Assembly: GCA_958496175.1 (NCBI GenBank) | Contig: OY292277.1 | Location: forward strand, 27,447,282-27,511,281 | Source of the DNA: Sisyra terminalis | Taxonomy: Eukaryota > Arthropoda > Insecta > Neuroptera > Sisyridae | Length of the DNA: 64,000 nt | Reading direction: 5' to 3' | In this document: piece by piece, positions 46,936 to 58,445 of the stretch | Position numbering within the stretch: position 1 is the stretch's first letter | Layout: each line of letters opens with the position of its first letter | Notes under the pieces: generated by a model | What the model was told of the DNA's origin: nothing | The model's database searches: none | Seen by the model: only the letters and a program-made list of their open reading frames with translations | Program-made: the position numbers and the translations under genes

Positions 46936-49900
46936 TAACCCTTACTCGTATTTCTTAGATTTAAACTTTTTTATGTTAGTCATCGGTTTATCCTTATTAT
47001 TATCTTGAAATAATTTTGTAGTTACATGTAATTTCGCTAAGCAAGACTTTTATTTTTTATTTTCATTAACAAAACCAATGAGAAAGCAATTAAGAACTGT
47101 TTTTTTTTCATTTCCATTTTTTATTATTTTTAGATATACTTTGTTGGTTTCATAGTTGAGAGATAGCGTTATACACAACTGAATTTCCGAATTGTTTTGA
47201 GATGGCTTTTTAGAAAGTGTAGCGAAGCGAATTACGATTTTGATGTATAAAATAGCGAAATTGTTGTTGGTTTGTGTGTATTTATGCTTATGTTTGTAAG
47301 GTTGTGAAATAATATGGCTTGTAACTATTTAAAATGTAAGACTTGTAAATGACATTGTTGTGTTTTGGTTTTATGTAGAATGTAGAGGTAATGTAACGGC
47401 GAATGATTTGTAGGTGGAAGACTGTTAGTTGTGCTGATGTGATTTGCGTTTGTAATTTATTTTTATTTTTTTGAAACAACTACTTAACCAGAGAAAAGTT
47501 GGCTAAGTTCCAAATTGTATAGATACAGCTTTTTAACCTAAAAGATTTTACAAAAAGTTATACAAACGGTGTAAGTTAAATTCTCAAGAATATATTTTTC
47601 AAATGCTTAGAAGTTTCCACAACTCTTTTCCATATTCATCTCTAACGCTCTGAACTACTATAAAAATATTCTATCCAGCACAAGCGATTTCAAAACTAAA
47701 AAGAAATCCATATTAAATAGATTCCAATTGATTGACTTTTTTAACACTAATTTCTAATTAAATATGCTTCAAAATGTTTGAATTTCTGTAGCTATATTAG
47801 CCAATATAAATTATATGTAAGAGATGAAGAAGATACTAGAATATAAGGGTTTTATGGACTTTTCAGAGCTGTTCTTACTTATTCAAAATCTTACCAATTA
47901 ACTTACAATTAAAACACATTACACTCAGTTTTTATATCCGGCTCGAAGGATCAATTGAATAATTGAATACAAAAAAATTATAACTTATTTCTTGATTTTA
48001 TAGCAATTTAAGTTAAGCGAATAACAAAAATCGTAATTATTCACAGCATAACTAACTATAGTTTTTAAACGATCAAATAAACACCTGTTCATATAAATTC
48101 GTTCTACAATCTGTAAATACTGTTGGTGCTACACCAATTTCATTAGATTTGGATAATATCAACTTTATAGATATTCAGTCGATTGGGTTCAGTTTGTGTT
48201 CGAAAGATAATATAGGAGTTATACCTATCTACTTTTTAACTTATACGAAATCAATGCAGCGATCCGTTTACTATCATATTTGTGCTTGCTGTCTACAAAA
48301 TTTATATTAAACCTGAGACTGAATAGAGACCTGATAGCGAACGGATAGCGACATTAACTACGTTTTAAATAAAAAAAGATAGATGTATCTTCTACCTTAT
48401 CATTTTCATATATACTGAAATAAATCGGCTGAACTTTTAACAAATTTACGAGCATAAATCGAGCTATTATAAGTAGAAGGTATTACGAGGTATTATAAAG
48501 GATTTACGAGTATTTGTAAAACAAGTCTAACTGCCAGTTAGATTCACTTACATAACAAATGAAAACCGCAAATCAATATATTAAAAAAATCGTTTTATGG
48601 AACTACTTAAGCTTAGTAGCGTTTTCGTTTACTGAAGACACCATTTTCTGCAAATAGGAAGTGATTTACATGCAATATGGAGGTATATTTTTGTTATTCA
48701 TAGTTCATTTTTTACCCTACAAATGCCATGATATTCCAAGCTTCTGAAAATTTAAACGATACAGATTAGAAGATACTTTACAAGTTCTGTTGAAATACAG
48801 CGCTCTGAATGACATAATATATGAGGACATGAAGAACTATAGATAAAAAACCCTGCAACTTATATAGTCGAAAAACACCTGGTACGCTGACTGCTGAGGT
48901 TTACTTAGCTATTGGATCTTAAATAAGGGAAATAGAGACCCAAAAAGCACAATAAACCATGAAGGCTGCAGTATTGAGACTCACTTAATTTTATCCTATA
49001 TATGACCCAATTAAATAAAAGAAGAAGATTCGAATATGACTACGAAACTAGCTTGTTTAAAATGTTTGTCAACTATAGCCAGATTTTCTTAGTCCTTCTA
49101 AAGTAATGGTTTGAATTTTTGAATAAAGAAGATATTTCTGAATTATAAGCACAAAGGAAAAGACGAGGAAATCGGAATTCTTGTTTTAAGGAGTACTAAT
49201 GAAAAAATAGGGAAGAGAGAGTATTTGGATCAGAGAATGAATAACCGCAGTTTATATTAATTCATTGTTTTTATAATATTTAAAAACTTTCTTTTTTATT
49301 ATAAGTTTTTTCTTAAACAAAATATTTTTGGCATTTTTATGCTGTTTGCCCTCGTTGGGCTCATAGTGCACAACGAAATGACGTAATATAATACTTTCAA
49401 ATTAGTAAACATTTATTTTAGAGTAATGCCACGTTTTTCTCGGTTAAGATAGGCTATGTATTTTTCAACCCTTGAGTTACGTATGCTTAATTGTTACTTT
49501 AGTAAAAAATCGCAGCTTATTCTCGTGGTTCGTATTCTTTTTTATAGTTACGTATTCGTATAGAAATTATAATAACCGGGGACTCATTATTAAATTAAAT
49601 TGTAGTACTTTTCATGCGGATACATAAGAGCCGAGATCTTTTCCTTTTTGCACCTCAGTTTTAATGAAACTGAAGTTAAAATTAAGATATCATTTCCCTA
49701 GAAACAAATCCAGTTATTTTCTGAAAAACGATAAAATTCTGCTCGAATATTTACTGATAAAAACAACGAAAAAACTATGATATTAATTTAGATATTTTAT
49801 CGTTACCACTTAAACGAATTAGATGTATTTCATTCTTCGAACTTCAATTTTGGAAAGTCGCTTTCCTATTATAAAATTCTTAACAGTCATTAATTGATTT

Positions 49901-50777
49901 GAACGTTTAACAAAGTTGCTCAAAGCAAAATAATTCGGAAGTGACTTCATAAAACGAACAAAACTTCTGCGAAATTATTTTCGTTGGAGATTGGAAAGTT
50001 AGAAATACGTTTGTGATATTTCAATTGATATAAAAAAGTTTAATTTTTGAAAAGCATTAATGAGCAGCATTAATGTTGACCAAAGGAATTGATTTCTTAA
50101 TTCATTGACTACGTTACCGTTGTTGATAACAAATTCAAAGGTCATTTGGAATTCGGTCTTGCCAAGATATTTTTATTTCGAATTAAATTTTATAAGTTTT
50201 ACAGTTAGTGCAAATTCGTTTATGTTTAGATAAGAAATTGAAAAAAATGGTTTCGATTTCTTTTACAATATTATTAATAGTAATTCAACCTTGATTGCAT
50301 TCTTTGTTTTAATAATTTGCCAAGGTAAAATTCTTTCACAGATCTGATTTAGTCATATGTAATAACATTTTTTTAATCTAGAAACATTAAATGTTATGCA
50401 ATTTTTATAATTTTCCAAAAAAAATTTTTTAAACTCCTCGTCGTATTTACATAGTAAAATGAAACAGTATAACAAATTACGAGATATTATATCGTTTTAG
50501 ATTCATAAACGTTGAAACATAATAGGCCTATTATTAAAATTATGTAGTTACATGTTTTATTTTTTTATGTCTATTCTTGATGGTTCATAAATTTAAATAA
50601 GTACATGCTAACATCTCTCATAATTATTCTTCAGGATTCGTTTTTTAATTTAAAAAATTTCAATATTCTTTTTATTAACGAAAAATATTTCTTTATAGGT
50701 CTTGATTAATATCTGAAAATTAATTCCTAAAATATGTATAATAATAACAAAATACTCTTTGAGATTAATATATAGAA
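46936..50777. other. Non-coding intronic or intergenic DNA
   Basis: No supported feature. A pair of related words (AAGTAGAAGGTATTACGAGG and TATTATAAAGGATTTACGAG near 48470-48510) shows only local cryptic repetition. Confidence 0.4.
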
Positions 50778-50815
50778 ACTAGCTGATACCAGGACTTCTT
50801 TTGCGTGGCATACCA
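50778..50815. repeat. ACTAGCTGAT-type repeat end, copy 1
   Basis: 'ACTAGCTGATACCAGGACTT' followed by 'TTGCGTGGCAT' resembles 63619-63665 ('ACTAGCTGATCCCCGCGACT' then 'CGTCTGCGTAACG'). The same kind of end is common in insect dispersed repeats; its class is left open. Confidence 0.4.
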
Positions 50816-51469
50816 AACTGTCGACACTATTTTTGTTTTAATTAACCATCTGTCGTGAAATATTAGAACTGTGACAATTTTCCGTACTAAAAATTGCTTC
50901 CAACTACATCTAAAAAACACGATTTTTACACATTGAAAAATGTTTATCTTACCGATTATTAATTTGAATAAAAAAATTGCTAAAAATTGTTACAATCTTT
51001 TATTTTTAATTTTGAACGATCTAGCCAACCCCATACAAATATGTTGGCTTTTTTTCTCATCCCTCCATTATATACATTTCTTATAAATATTTGGAGATAT
51101 TTTCCCTTATTTTTCCTTTATTATGGTGCATACCTTATTGAAACTAGAACAATGAATTTTATCTACGATCCATATTTATGTATCATATGTACTAAATTCC
51201 ATTAAAATTAGTTCAGCTATTCTCGAGAAAAAAAAAATTCTTCTAAACAAAAATTTGAAAAAAAGTCAATTTAGAACAGTGTTTCTTAACCTAAAGAGCT
51301 CGCACTCCTGGGGGTGCGGGAGAAATTTCTAACAATATAAATTATTATATTTTTGATAATAAGTTTCACAAAAAATGTATTTTTCTAAACTAAAAAAAAA
51401 AAACAAACAAAATTAACAAATAAACGGTTTTAAAGCAATAGTGTAGCACATTGGGTGCAGGAAGGGGGT

Positions 51470-51710
51470 CATGGCCCCGGACGGCACTTTGAAAATGGGG
51501 CGGCATACTGACGTTGATAATTCCATAAAAGATGGAGAAAAGAGAAAAGCACGAAGAGAATCTTTTTAAATAGTTAAAGATTTTAAAGGTATTTTACTTT
51601 TTACCAATTTTCTTGAGTAATAATGAAAATAAGGGGTGGCTAATTTTCGGTCGGCAAAATCGCACGCTACTTCACTGTCTTAGAACATTTTAAAAGCCAA
51701 CTCAATGCCA
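51470..51710. repeat. Interspersed repeat family G, copy 2
   Basis: 'CGGCACTTTGAAAATGGGGC' then 'GATAATTCCATAAAAGATGG', 'TACCAATTTTCTTGAG' and 'AAATCGCACGC' align in order with 575-770. Confidence 0.65.
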
Positions 51711-52117
51711 AAGAATCAAGTTTGATTATTTAATTATTTTATTTCCTTTAAAAAGTATTCAATAGATGCACATTTTTGTCTTTAATTGTCTGAAAATATT
51801 CAGCCATATAATATGCAAAGTATTTTTAAAATATAACCCTCAATTTTGATGTTAAAATTAATTTTCTAACTACAGTCGCACCCCATTCAAAACAAATATT
51901 CAGGTCGAAGGAAATGATTTCTTTTTAAATTTTTAATTTTTGGTTAAATAGAGGGTTGTTTTTCTTTTGCTTAGTAATGGTTGATTTTTCTTCTTTTATT
52001 TTTCAAGCTCTTACAGACATTAAGTACAATGTAAAAACATGTAAGAGAATATATTATACATATTTTTTAGTTAAGCGACCGGATAGTAACCACTATTCAC
52101 AATTTTGGTTAGTAAAA

Positions 52118-52128
52118 GGGGGGGGGGG
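52118..52128 (+). repeat. G homopolymer (11)
   Basis: An uninterrupted run of 11 G, unusual in this AT-rich DNA. Confidence 0.95.
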
Positions 52129-52942
52129 TGAAACAAAATTGAAACTTTTAAAAAAATGTAGAGAACTGGTTGGGAACCACTCAACCGATTTTAATGTTTT
52201 TTGACTCATTTCGTTAGTTCTTCATTTGAGATTCATTCCTATTTCTAATAAGCGGGATTTACTTTATGTTTCCAGCCCTTTTAGCCATTTTTTGCAAATG
52301 ATTTTATTTTGGCATATTATATACGTAAAATATAATACCTGCAGTCTTTTTGAAAAAAAAAATCTGAAAAATCGTTTCTTATTTGATGACCTTAATGTCT
52401 TATCGTTTACTAACAATAGCGCAATAGTAACTTCTCTTTTAACTCTAGCAGGCTATAAAAAAATTTGCTTTTATAAAGAAATTTTCATATTTTCTTTTTG
52501 TTGGAACAATTTAAACATCATTTTAACATATTAATTTAATTTATGACTTTTTTTACTTCAACTCAATTAATCACCTCAATAAAGACCAAAAAAAAGTGTT
52601 GCACAATTTTACTGATTGAATCATTAACCTCAATTTACGTCTCTAGTTCGTTTTTCTTGATGCTGAAGTTTTTTTCCATTTTTATTGCGTAAAACCGCAA
52701 AAAAAAACCATTAAGTAGGAAAATTTCATGAAATATACTTTTTGAATCAGAATAATTATAGCTTTTAAATGGAAAGCAAAAAAAATGGAATACCGGTTGA
52801 ATTTATTATGGTTGAAAGACCAACAATAAGTGGAAAATTAGTGTTTACTGTTTGAGTTTTGTTTTGAAATTTTGGAAGGTTTTGAAAGGAAAAATTATAG
52901 ATTGAAGAAATAAATAAATGTTGTTTTTATTTTTGGGGTTTA

Positions 52943-52999
52943 GATGAATAAAAGATAAATTATTTTCTCTTGGAAGTCAAATCCATTTTGGGAATCAAA
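52943..52999 (+). promoter_or_regulatory. Possible splice acceptor and 5' leader of the large exon
   Basis: A T-rich tract followed by GGTTTAG ends at 52943. It could be an acceptor joining an upstream untranslated exon to this leader. A stop at 52949 in the frame of the downstream ORF closes it upstream. The start context TCAAAATGAAG at 53000 has A at -3 and fits insect initiation. Confidence 0.35.
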
Positions 53000-54463
53000 A
53001 TGAAGATTAAGCGTTATCCGGGAAAGGTTGTGAGTGAAACTGCCACACTTAATCAATGGTTGATGGACAATGATGGATCATTGTCACGACGTCAAGTTTA
53101 CGCAGCTAATTGGTTAGACGCGCAAAAAAGTTTGGAAACCACTGGCACGTCGAGGTGCTCCTCAGATAATCTAACATGGGATTGTATCGGAAAAAGTCAC
53201 TCACCGTCTCCAAGTTTGGAGAACCAATCTCTGTACCAACTATCCACCGATGGTTCTCAAACGCACCTGAAAAAACCAACGGTGCGGCGCTACCATTCCG
53301 ACCGATATCAAAGTCTTATATCCGATCGAAAGCTTCAAATGGAAAAGCGTCGCGAAAAAGCGTTTCTTGAAATGAGTGGAAGTTCATATAGCTCGTCATC
53401 TCTGTCATCTTCGTGTGATAGCTCGGAAAAATCACTCGAGCAACTTTGTGATCGCGATGAATCGAAAATATGGAATTCGATGTCATTAAGTACTCTAACG
53501 TCTTCGTCAAACTGGAATTCATCGGCTTCTGATTTTGAAAAGAGGGAGAACGATGATATTGTGCGACAGGTTGTTAAAGAAAGACGTCATGCATTTAGTT
53601 CAAGTAGTAATGAAAGTATTAACAATGACAGCAGTGATGAATCTTCTGGTCATGCCAATGACTGGGTCACAGAAAGCTCAAGTTCAGCTTCAAGTCCAAT
53701 TAAGTTTAATAGCTTTCCCAGAGATGTCACGACTCGAAAACACGAAACAGACCCACAAAAACCAGTGCAGCAACTAGTTAATGAAGACCACAACACGTAT
53801 CGCAGTCTTGGTCGAAAAGATACCAAAAAGTCTGTTGTCAAAGAGACCATTCCAACTACACACCGTATCCGAAAATTGCTTCGTTTTCGCACTGAACCTG
53901 AAGAGATCACTGAAAAGAAAACTGAAACCGAAAAAAGTAGCAAATCTGACGAAATTGTGAATAATGCAGAGATTAAGACTGATTGTGTCAGAACGAACGG
54001 ACCAAAGAAGACTGAGCGGCAACGTAAAAAGTCGCTCGATTTAATCATAACGAAAACGAAAGATAACAAGTTTATATGTCTTGGCAGCAATATTTCCAGT
54101 CTTTTGAACGAATCGCAAAAGCTTAGTGCAATACGACATGACGTTATTGTCGAACAACCAAAATCAACGAATATGAACAGTAACCCGTTAGCGAAAAATC
54201 AGTCGCCAAACAATCGGATAAACACTGGTGACGATACCAGTTCTGGATGTCGAAATGACGATGATTTTATCATTCCGCGACCAAAGTTGATTGTTCCGGT
54301 GCATACTTACGGAATTCGGAAACGACGAACAGGAAATTTGTCGGTGCGGAGTTTATCACGAACGAGCAGTACTAACGATGGTGATGAAGAACAGGGTAAC
54401 ATTGAAACGGATAGCCGAAGAAAAGGGGATGAAGACAAAAATAAAAAGAAAGGTAAAATTTGA
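53000..54463 (+). CDS. Unrecognised 487-codon serine-rich basic protein, or alternative first coding exon
   Basis: By far the longest open frame in the window, with more balanced base composition than its flanks. ATG 53000 (TCAAAATG) is the first ATG after an in-frame stop at 52949. Residues 1-60 hold 'KRYPGKVVSETATLNQWLMD' and a WLDAQ motif and look ordered. Residues 126-145 and 199-233 are serine-rich. Residues 338-370 ('KKSLDLIITKTKDNKFICLG') and 424-446 ('IIPRPKLIVPVHTYGIRKRR') look like short conserved segments within disorder. Basic-directed kinase sites are present (RKKS at 342-345, RRYHS at 96-100). No signal peptide, membrane helix or catalytic domain was seen. Codon 485 spans AAG|GTAAAA, a good donor, so the stop at 54461 may be intronic. 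If it is a terminal exon, the nearest clear AATAAA is at 55201. I do not recognise the family. It could be an isoform-specific N-terminus of the upstream kinase gene or a separate gene. Confidence 0.75.
   Translation: MKIKRYPGKVVSETATLNQWLMDNDGSLSRRQVYAANWLDAQKSLETTGTSRCSSDNLTWDCIGKSHSPSPSLENQSLYQLSTDGSQTHLKKPTVRRYHSDRYQSLISDRKLQMEKRREKAFLEMSGSSYSSSSLSSSCDSSEKSLEQLCDRDESKIWNSMSLSTLTSSSNWNSSASDFEKRENDDIVRQVVKERRHAFSSSSNESINNDSSDESSGHANDWVTESSSSASSPIKFNSFPRDVTTRKHETDPQKPVQQLVNEDHNTYRSLGRKDTKKSVVKETIPTTHRIRKLLRFRTEPEEITEKKTETEKSSKSDEIVNNAEIKTDCVRTNGPKKTERQRKKSLDLIITKTKDNKFICLGSNISSLLNESQKLSAIRHDVIVEQPKSTNMNSNPLAKNQSPNNRINTGDDTSSGCRNDDDFIIPRPKLIVPVHTYGIRKRRTGNLSVRSLSRTSSTNDGDEEQGNIETDSRRKGDEDKNKKKGKI
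54453..54458 (+). other. Candidate splice donor ending the large exon
   Basis: AAAG|GTAAAA. Use of this site would end the coding exon after K484 with one base of the next codon (phase 1), replacing the two-codon GKI-like tail and stop. Confidence 0.45.
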
Positions 54464-56159
54464 GACATTATAATTACTGCTAAATTAAATGTTTAAGTAA
54501 AAGTACAGCTCAACATGATTTTAGTGTATAGAGCTTAGTAATGCTTCTTAAAACCCTTTTTTAAGGTAAAAAATTTTTTTCAACAATAGTAAGAGAAGTT
54601 AAAAATTGATTTATAAAAGTTGCGATTAAAATCTAAATCTCATACGTATAGTATAAAACAAAGTCATTGTTCGCTGTTTATCTTTGTTTCCTCTTATTTT
54701 TTTAAAAACTACCTAACTGATTTTGATGTGATTTTCATTATCATTTAAAAAAATTTCCAAGTATTCTATTCATAATTCGAGTTTTCATCAATTTCATTCC
54801 CACCAAACGAACTAACTAGATTAGCAAATAGAAATGGACCATCTTTTAATTTTCCCCAATTATACTTATTGGCTCTAGTTTGTATACTGTTTACTTCCTG
54901 TATTGTTTACAATTTTGGAGTTATAACCATTGAGCTGTAAACTAGAGTAAACATGCTCCATTAGTACAATTTTTTTAAGTGTTATTTCCCCTCACTTTGC
55001 CAAATCCTTGTTCCCTCTCCATAGAATATTTCTTCAAAATATGTTCTCTCCTCTCGAAGGTACTATATAATATATACTACCTTACTCTTCTCTAAGTCGG
55101 CATTGTTGTAGGGCTGAAATTGTGATGGTTGACATCAGAAAAGAGAGACTTATAGAGAACTTCAAATGGAAGACAATAACGTGATCTAACATTTTTCTAA
55201 AATAAAGCAATTGATAGCATTTTCATGGAAAATATAACTTTCCATTGTATTTAGGCAGAGTCTAGCCCCCTTTCCTTTTAAAATCACTTATTTGATTATA
55301 GAACTACAAAATACTACCCATAATTTATAATGCTATAATGGTATAATTTATTGTTATAACAATTTATCTGCGTCGTCAATAGATTTTTTTTATTAATGGC
55401 ATAATTTATTGATGAAATTAGAAATTTATTGAAAATTTAAATTCGCTTCTTTATTTACGTATACGCTTTGCAAATGTGGACATTTTTATCTGTATAAATT
55501 TATGGTGATCAATATATTTTCGATAGTTTAGTGGTTTCAATCTTAATCTTCATCTTTTTCCAAAGTTATAGACAATAAGCAATCCTAATTTACAGGGTTT
55601 ATTTATGTATTCCACTGTAATTATATAACCTGTTTTTCTATGCTTTAGCTATTTAGATGCTTAAATTAAATATTTTTAGAACGTTATTTTTTACCTTTAT
55701 AATTAGAGAAAATTTAATGCATTGTAGTCAAATCCATCAAAAGTTTACAAATTTACTGATTAAACATAATGAGATAAACGAAACTGCTATATAACCCTTG
55801 ACCTGAAAAGAAAATATAGTTTCATCGTTTTCAACAGTCAGGGAAATCTATAGTCAGGGAATTTCATTTAATCAAGTAAAAAGTCTATAAATTTGACAAA
55901 AACTGCTACGTACCATATCTCATCTTTGCTTCCTTACCTACCAATTTTAGAATATTTTCTAGTGGTATAATTTTTCCTAAAATACTTTCAAACCGACAAT
56001 TTATTTATTTACCATTCTAATTTTAGTATTAGGTACAAGGGAACTGTTATTTATTTTTTTCCCTTATTCGCGAATGGTGATTTTAATCTTTTTTCTTTAG
56101 ATTTTTTAATTACTGAGGATTCCAGGTGACGTAGTGTTTTACGAAATTTCATATACAAA
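54464..56159. other. Non-coding, nothing recognised
   Basis: AT-rich DNA downstream of the large exon. AATAAA at 55201 is a possible but distant polyadenylation signal. Confidence 0.4.
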
Positions 56160-56164
56160 ACTCA

Positions 56165-56240
56165 TATGTATACATTCCTAATTCGCGGAGGTTCACAGAA
56201 CTACCGCTCTGCTATAATATGCAGTTCGAACAGTAGTCAC
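56165..56240. repeat. Interspersed repeat family J, fragment 4
   Basis: 'GTATACATTCCTAATTCGCG' and 'TATAATATGCAGTTCGAACA' match the 3' half of the copy at 39345-39575. Confidence 0.45.
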
Positions 56241-56769
56241 TTCCTTAGTGTCCACAATAAAAAGCTAATTTTTCTCCATTACTTTCAATTTTTGTTTAAC
56301 AATAGGTTTTGCAAGAGATTTCAAAACAATTACATTTGTGGACGTTTTGTCGTTAAATAAAAATTACACGATAACATTTGTCATTCACTAAGGATGGATC
56401 ACAGAAGTCATAATCATTTTACAATACTTATAGCTAATTTGCTCATTAATGATGAAGTTTTTTTTTTCTTTTTTTAATCTAAACTTACTGGTCACTTAAA
56501 GTTTCTTTGTACTTTTTAAGACAAATTACTTCGCATTAAACAATTATACTCGGAAGGGGTCGTAATATGTATAGTTTTTTAAAAAGTGAAACTATTGCGT
56601 TTAAATAAGGTTGGCTTGGATCCAGTCATTGACTGGAAATCGAGTTATCTATAGCCTGTAGGGTTCTCTGAGTCATAAAGCGTTTTCTGAAGCCAGTCAC
56701 TATCATGTCATCGAAGTATAAAGGGAAGATATCATACTAATGACGTAAAGAGAGTTTTTAAGAGCTCGG

Positions 56770-57035
56770 TTCATTTTACGTGTAAGACCCGGATAAGTTG
56801 GTTTCGTTGGCTGATGTCTTGTGGGGTTTACGTTGACCGGTTGGCCTTCGTCCATATCTTCCACTTCACTTCATTGTTACGTCACAGTGAATGCTCGCTT
56901 TTATTGTCTTAACAATTCTCTCCACTCCTCTGCACTTCAAAAGACCCTCATCGTCGCGATATTATGTCTCGATCAAATGTCGTTTTGCTTAGCATTTGCA
57001 TTTTTTTCCTAAACGGAAATGTTTCGATGTTTTCT
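56770..57035. promoter_or_regulatory. GC-richer island, candidate regulatory element or untranslated exon
   Basis: Contains 'GTTTACGTTGACCGGTTGGCC', 'TTGTTACGTCACAGTGAATG', 'CCTCATCGTCGCGATATTAT' and other CpG-bearing words in otherwise AT-rich DNA, with no repeat partner in the window. A 63-codon + strand frame crosses it (56821-57012) but shows no domain. Promoter, enhancer or unrecognised exon on either strand are all possible. Confidence 0.25.
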
Positions 57036-57040
57036 TCAGC

Positions 57041-58234
57041 TCTTCTTGCATATATGCTGGATGAACAAAAGGTAGGTCTGGTAGCCAAGCGAGATGGATG
57101 AAATACTAAGCTAGTTCAAAATGCCTCTCTCTTCTGATAAATCATAATCATAACGATGACGCTGTTGAAATCGTGAACTAGTCGTAAAATTATTTATTTA
57201 TTTTGTTGGATAAACGTAAACGAGAACGAGAGTGGATTGAAGTCGAAAAGTAAAAGATTCCGAGATAAGACCTATTTAAATTTTACTTGTTTTCTATTGA
57301 TTATGTAATTGAAATAAAATCGTTAAAGTCAAGACGATCTTATCTTACATTAAGGAGTTCATTTTTTGCAACTCAGCAAAATCGTTAAGTCCAGATTATT
57401 CGTTTAAACAAGGTTTAGTACGTCGAAAGTAATTAATGAATACTCGCATTGAAAAGTAAACTTTTAAATGTTAACAGAGATTATGACACTTTATCATGTA
57501 AGTAATACAGTTATTCCAATTGTGTAATTTTTCAATAAAACTTAACTTTTCACTTTAAAACTAGGTCCATCAAGAATGCAGTTTAACAAAATCCAAGTGC
57601 AAGTTATAATGACTACAAACAGCCAAATTTCGAAATGATTTTTGATGCATATTATATGTTAATTATAAAAACTAGTGTAGAACCCGTAATAACCCGTTCT
57701 TACGGACAGAAATTAGCTGCTTTAATTACAACGAAATGCAATTTTGGTGGAAAAGAGTGAGTGAGTGCGATCTGTTGAACTCAGCAGTTCAAATACAACG
57801 CAAGTTGTAATATGCATGGAATGGATGCGGATGGAGTGAGAGAGACTATTTCTCGGCACCAACGAAAACGTACCACCGATAAGCAATGTTAATATATAAG
57901 ATTAACAATAACTGAAGAACAATAAAAAGAACAAAATTGGTGTTATACAAACCTTATACAAATGTCACAACAAATTTTAAAGCTTTGGAAATTTTTCTTA
58001 TATTTTTTTTTCATAAACCTCAGTTGCTTGCTATTGCAGAAAGTATTTTTTCCCATACAGTTTATCGAAGATAAGGTTTGGAAAACATCTACTACTATAA
58101 GCCACTAAAACTCAAACTCACCTACTATAAGCTAAGAAGCCGAGCAATATTCAACGACCTCCGAACAAGATGTTGTTTGAGTAATGCAGTATAGGGATCG
58201 GAAACTTCAAGAAGAACTCTATTGGTCGTTTAAA
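57041..58234. other. Non-coding, nothing recognised
   Basis: No gene. 'ACTAGTGTAGAACCCGTAATAACCCG' near 57671 may be a distant relative of the ACTAGCTGAT-type ends. Confidence 0.35.
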
Positions 58235-58445
58235 CATTATGTTAATGATTTAATATTAAAATGTTTTCCATGGAGAAAAATTGTGAAAAGTGTCAAAAAC
58301 TGGATAAACTATTACTGTTTCTATTGTACCCGCTCAATGATCTGTTTATATTTCGGTTTCAATACGTGTACTATGACGTCACAGAACACCCCTAAACACA
58401 CTTATCGGAATCTCATTTCCTCATTAAAATTAAAACTTTTCTGGT
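58235..58445. repeat. Interspersed repeat family H, copy 3
   Basis: 'AAAATGTTTTCCATGGAGAA', 'GCTCAATGATCTGTTTATAT', 'ACTATGACGTCACAGAACAC' and 'CTCATTAAAATTAAAACTTT' match 28530-28740 and 9425-9560. The 87-codon frame across it is an artefact. Confidence 0.65.

Larger units (their letters stand above)
51277..52182. mobile_element. Possible hAT-type element interrupted by other repeats
   Basis: The left CAGTGTTTCTTAACC terminus at 51277 is a good hAT end. A reverse-complement AGTGGTTCCCAACC terminus ends at 52181. The flanking 8-mers do not match, so these may be ends of two different elements. A family G copy lies between them. Confidence 0.35.

Noticed and set aside
53000..53180. Resemblance of the N-terminus of the large ORF (VSETATLNQWL, NWLD) to the N-terminal region of cGMP phosphodiesterases
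   Set aside because: Only a few hydrophobic and Trp positions agree and no GAF or catalytic domain follows in the window. Too short to support a call.
53176..54473. Shorter frames on both strands across the large ORF (up to 146 codons)
   Set aside because: They overlap the 487-codon frame, which has better start context and protein-like composition; the others are shadows.
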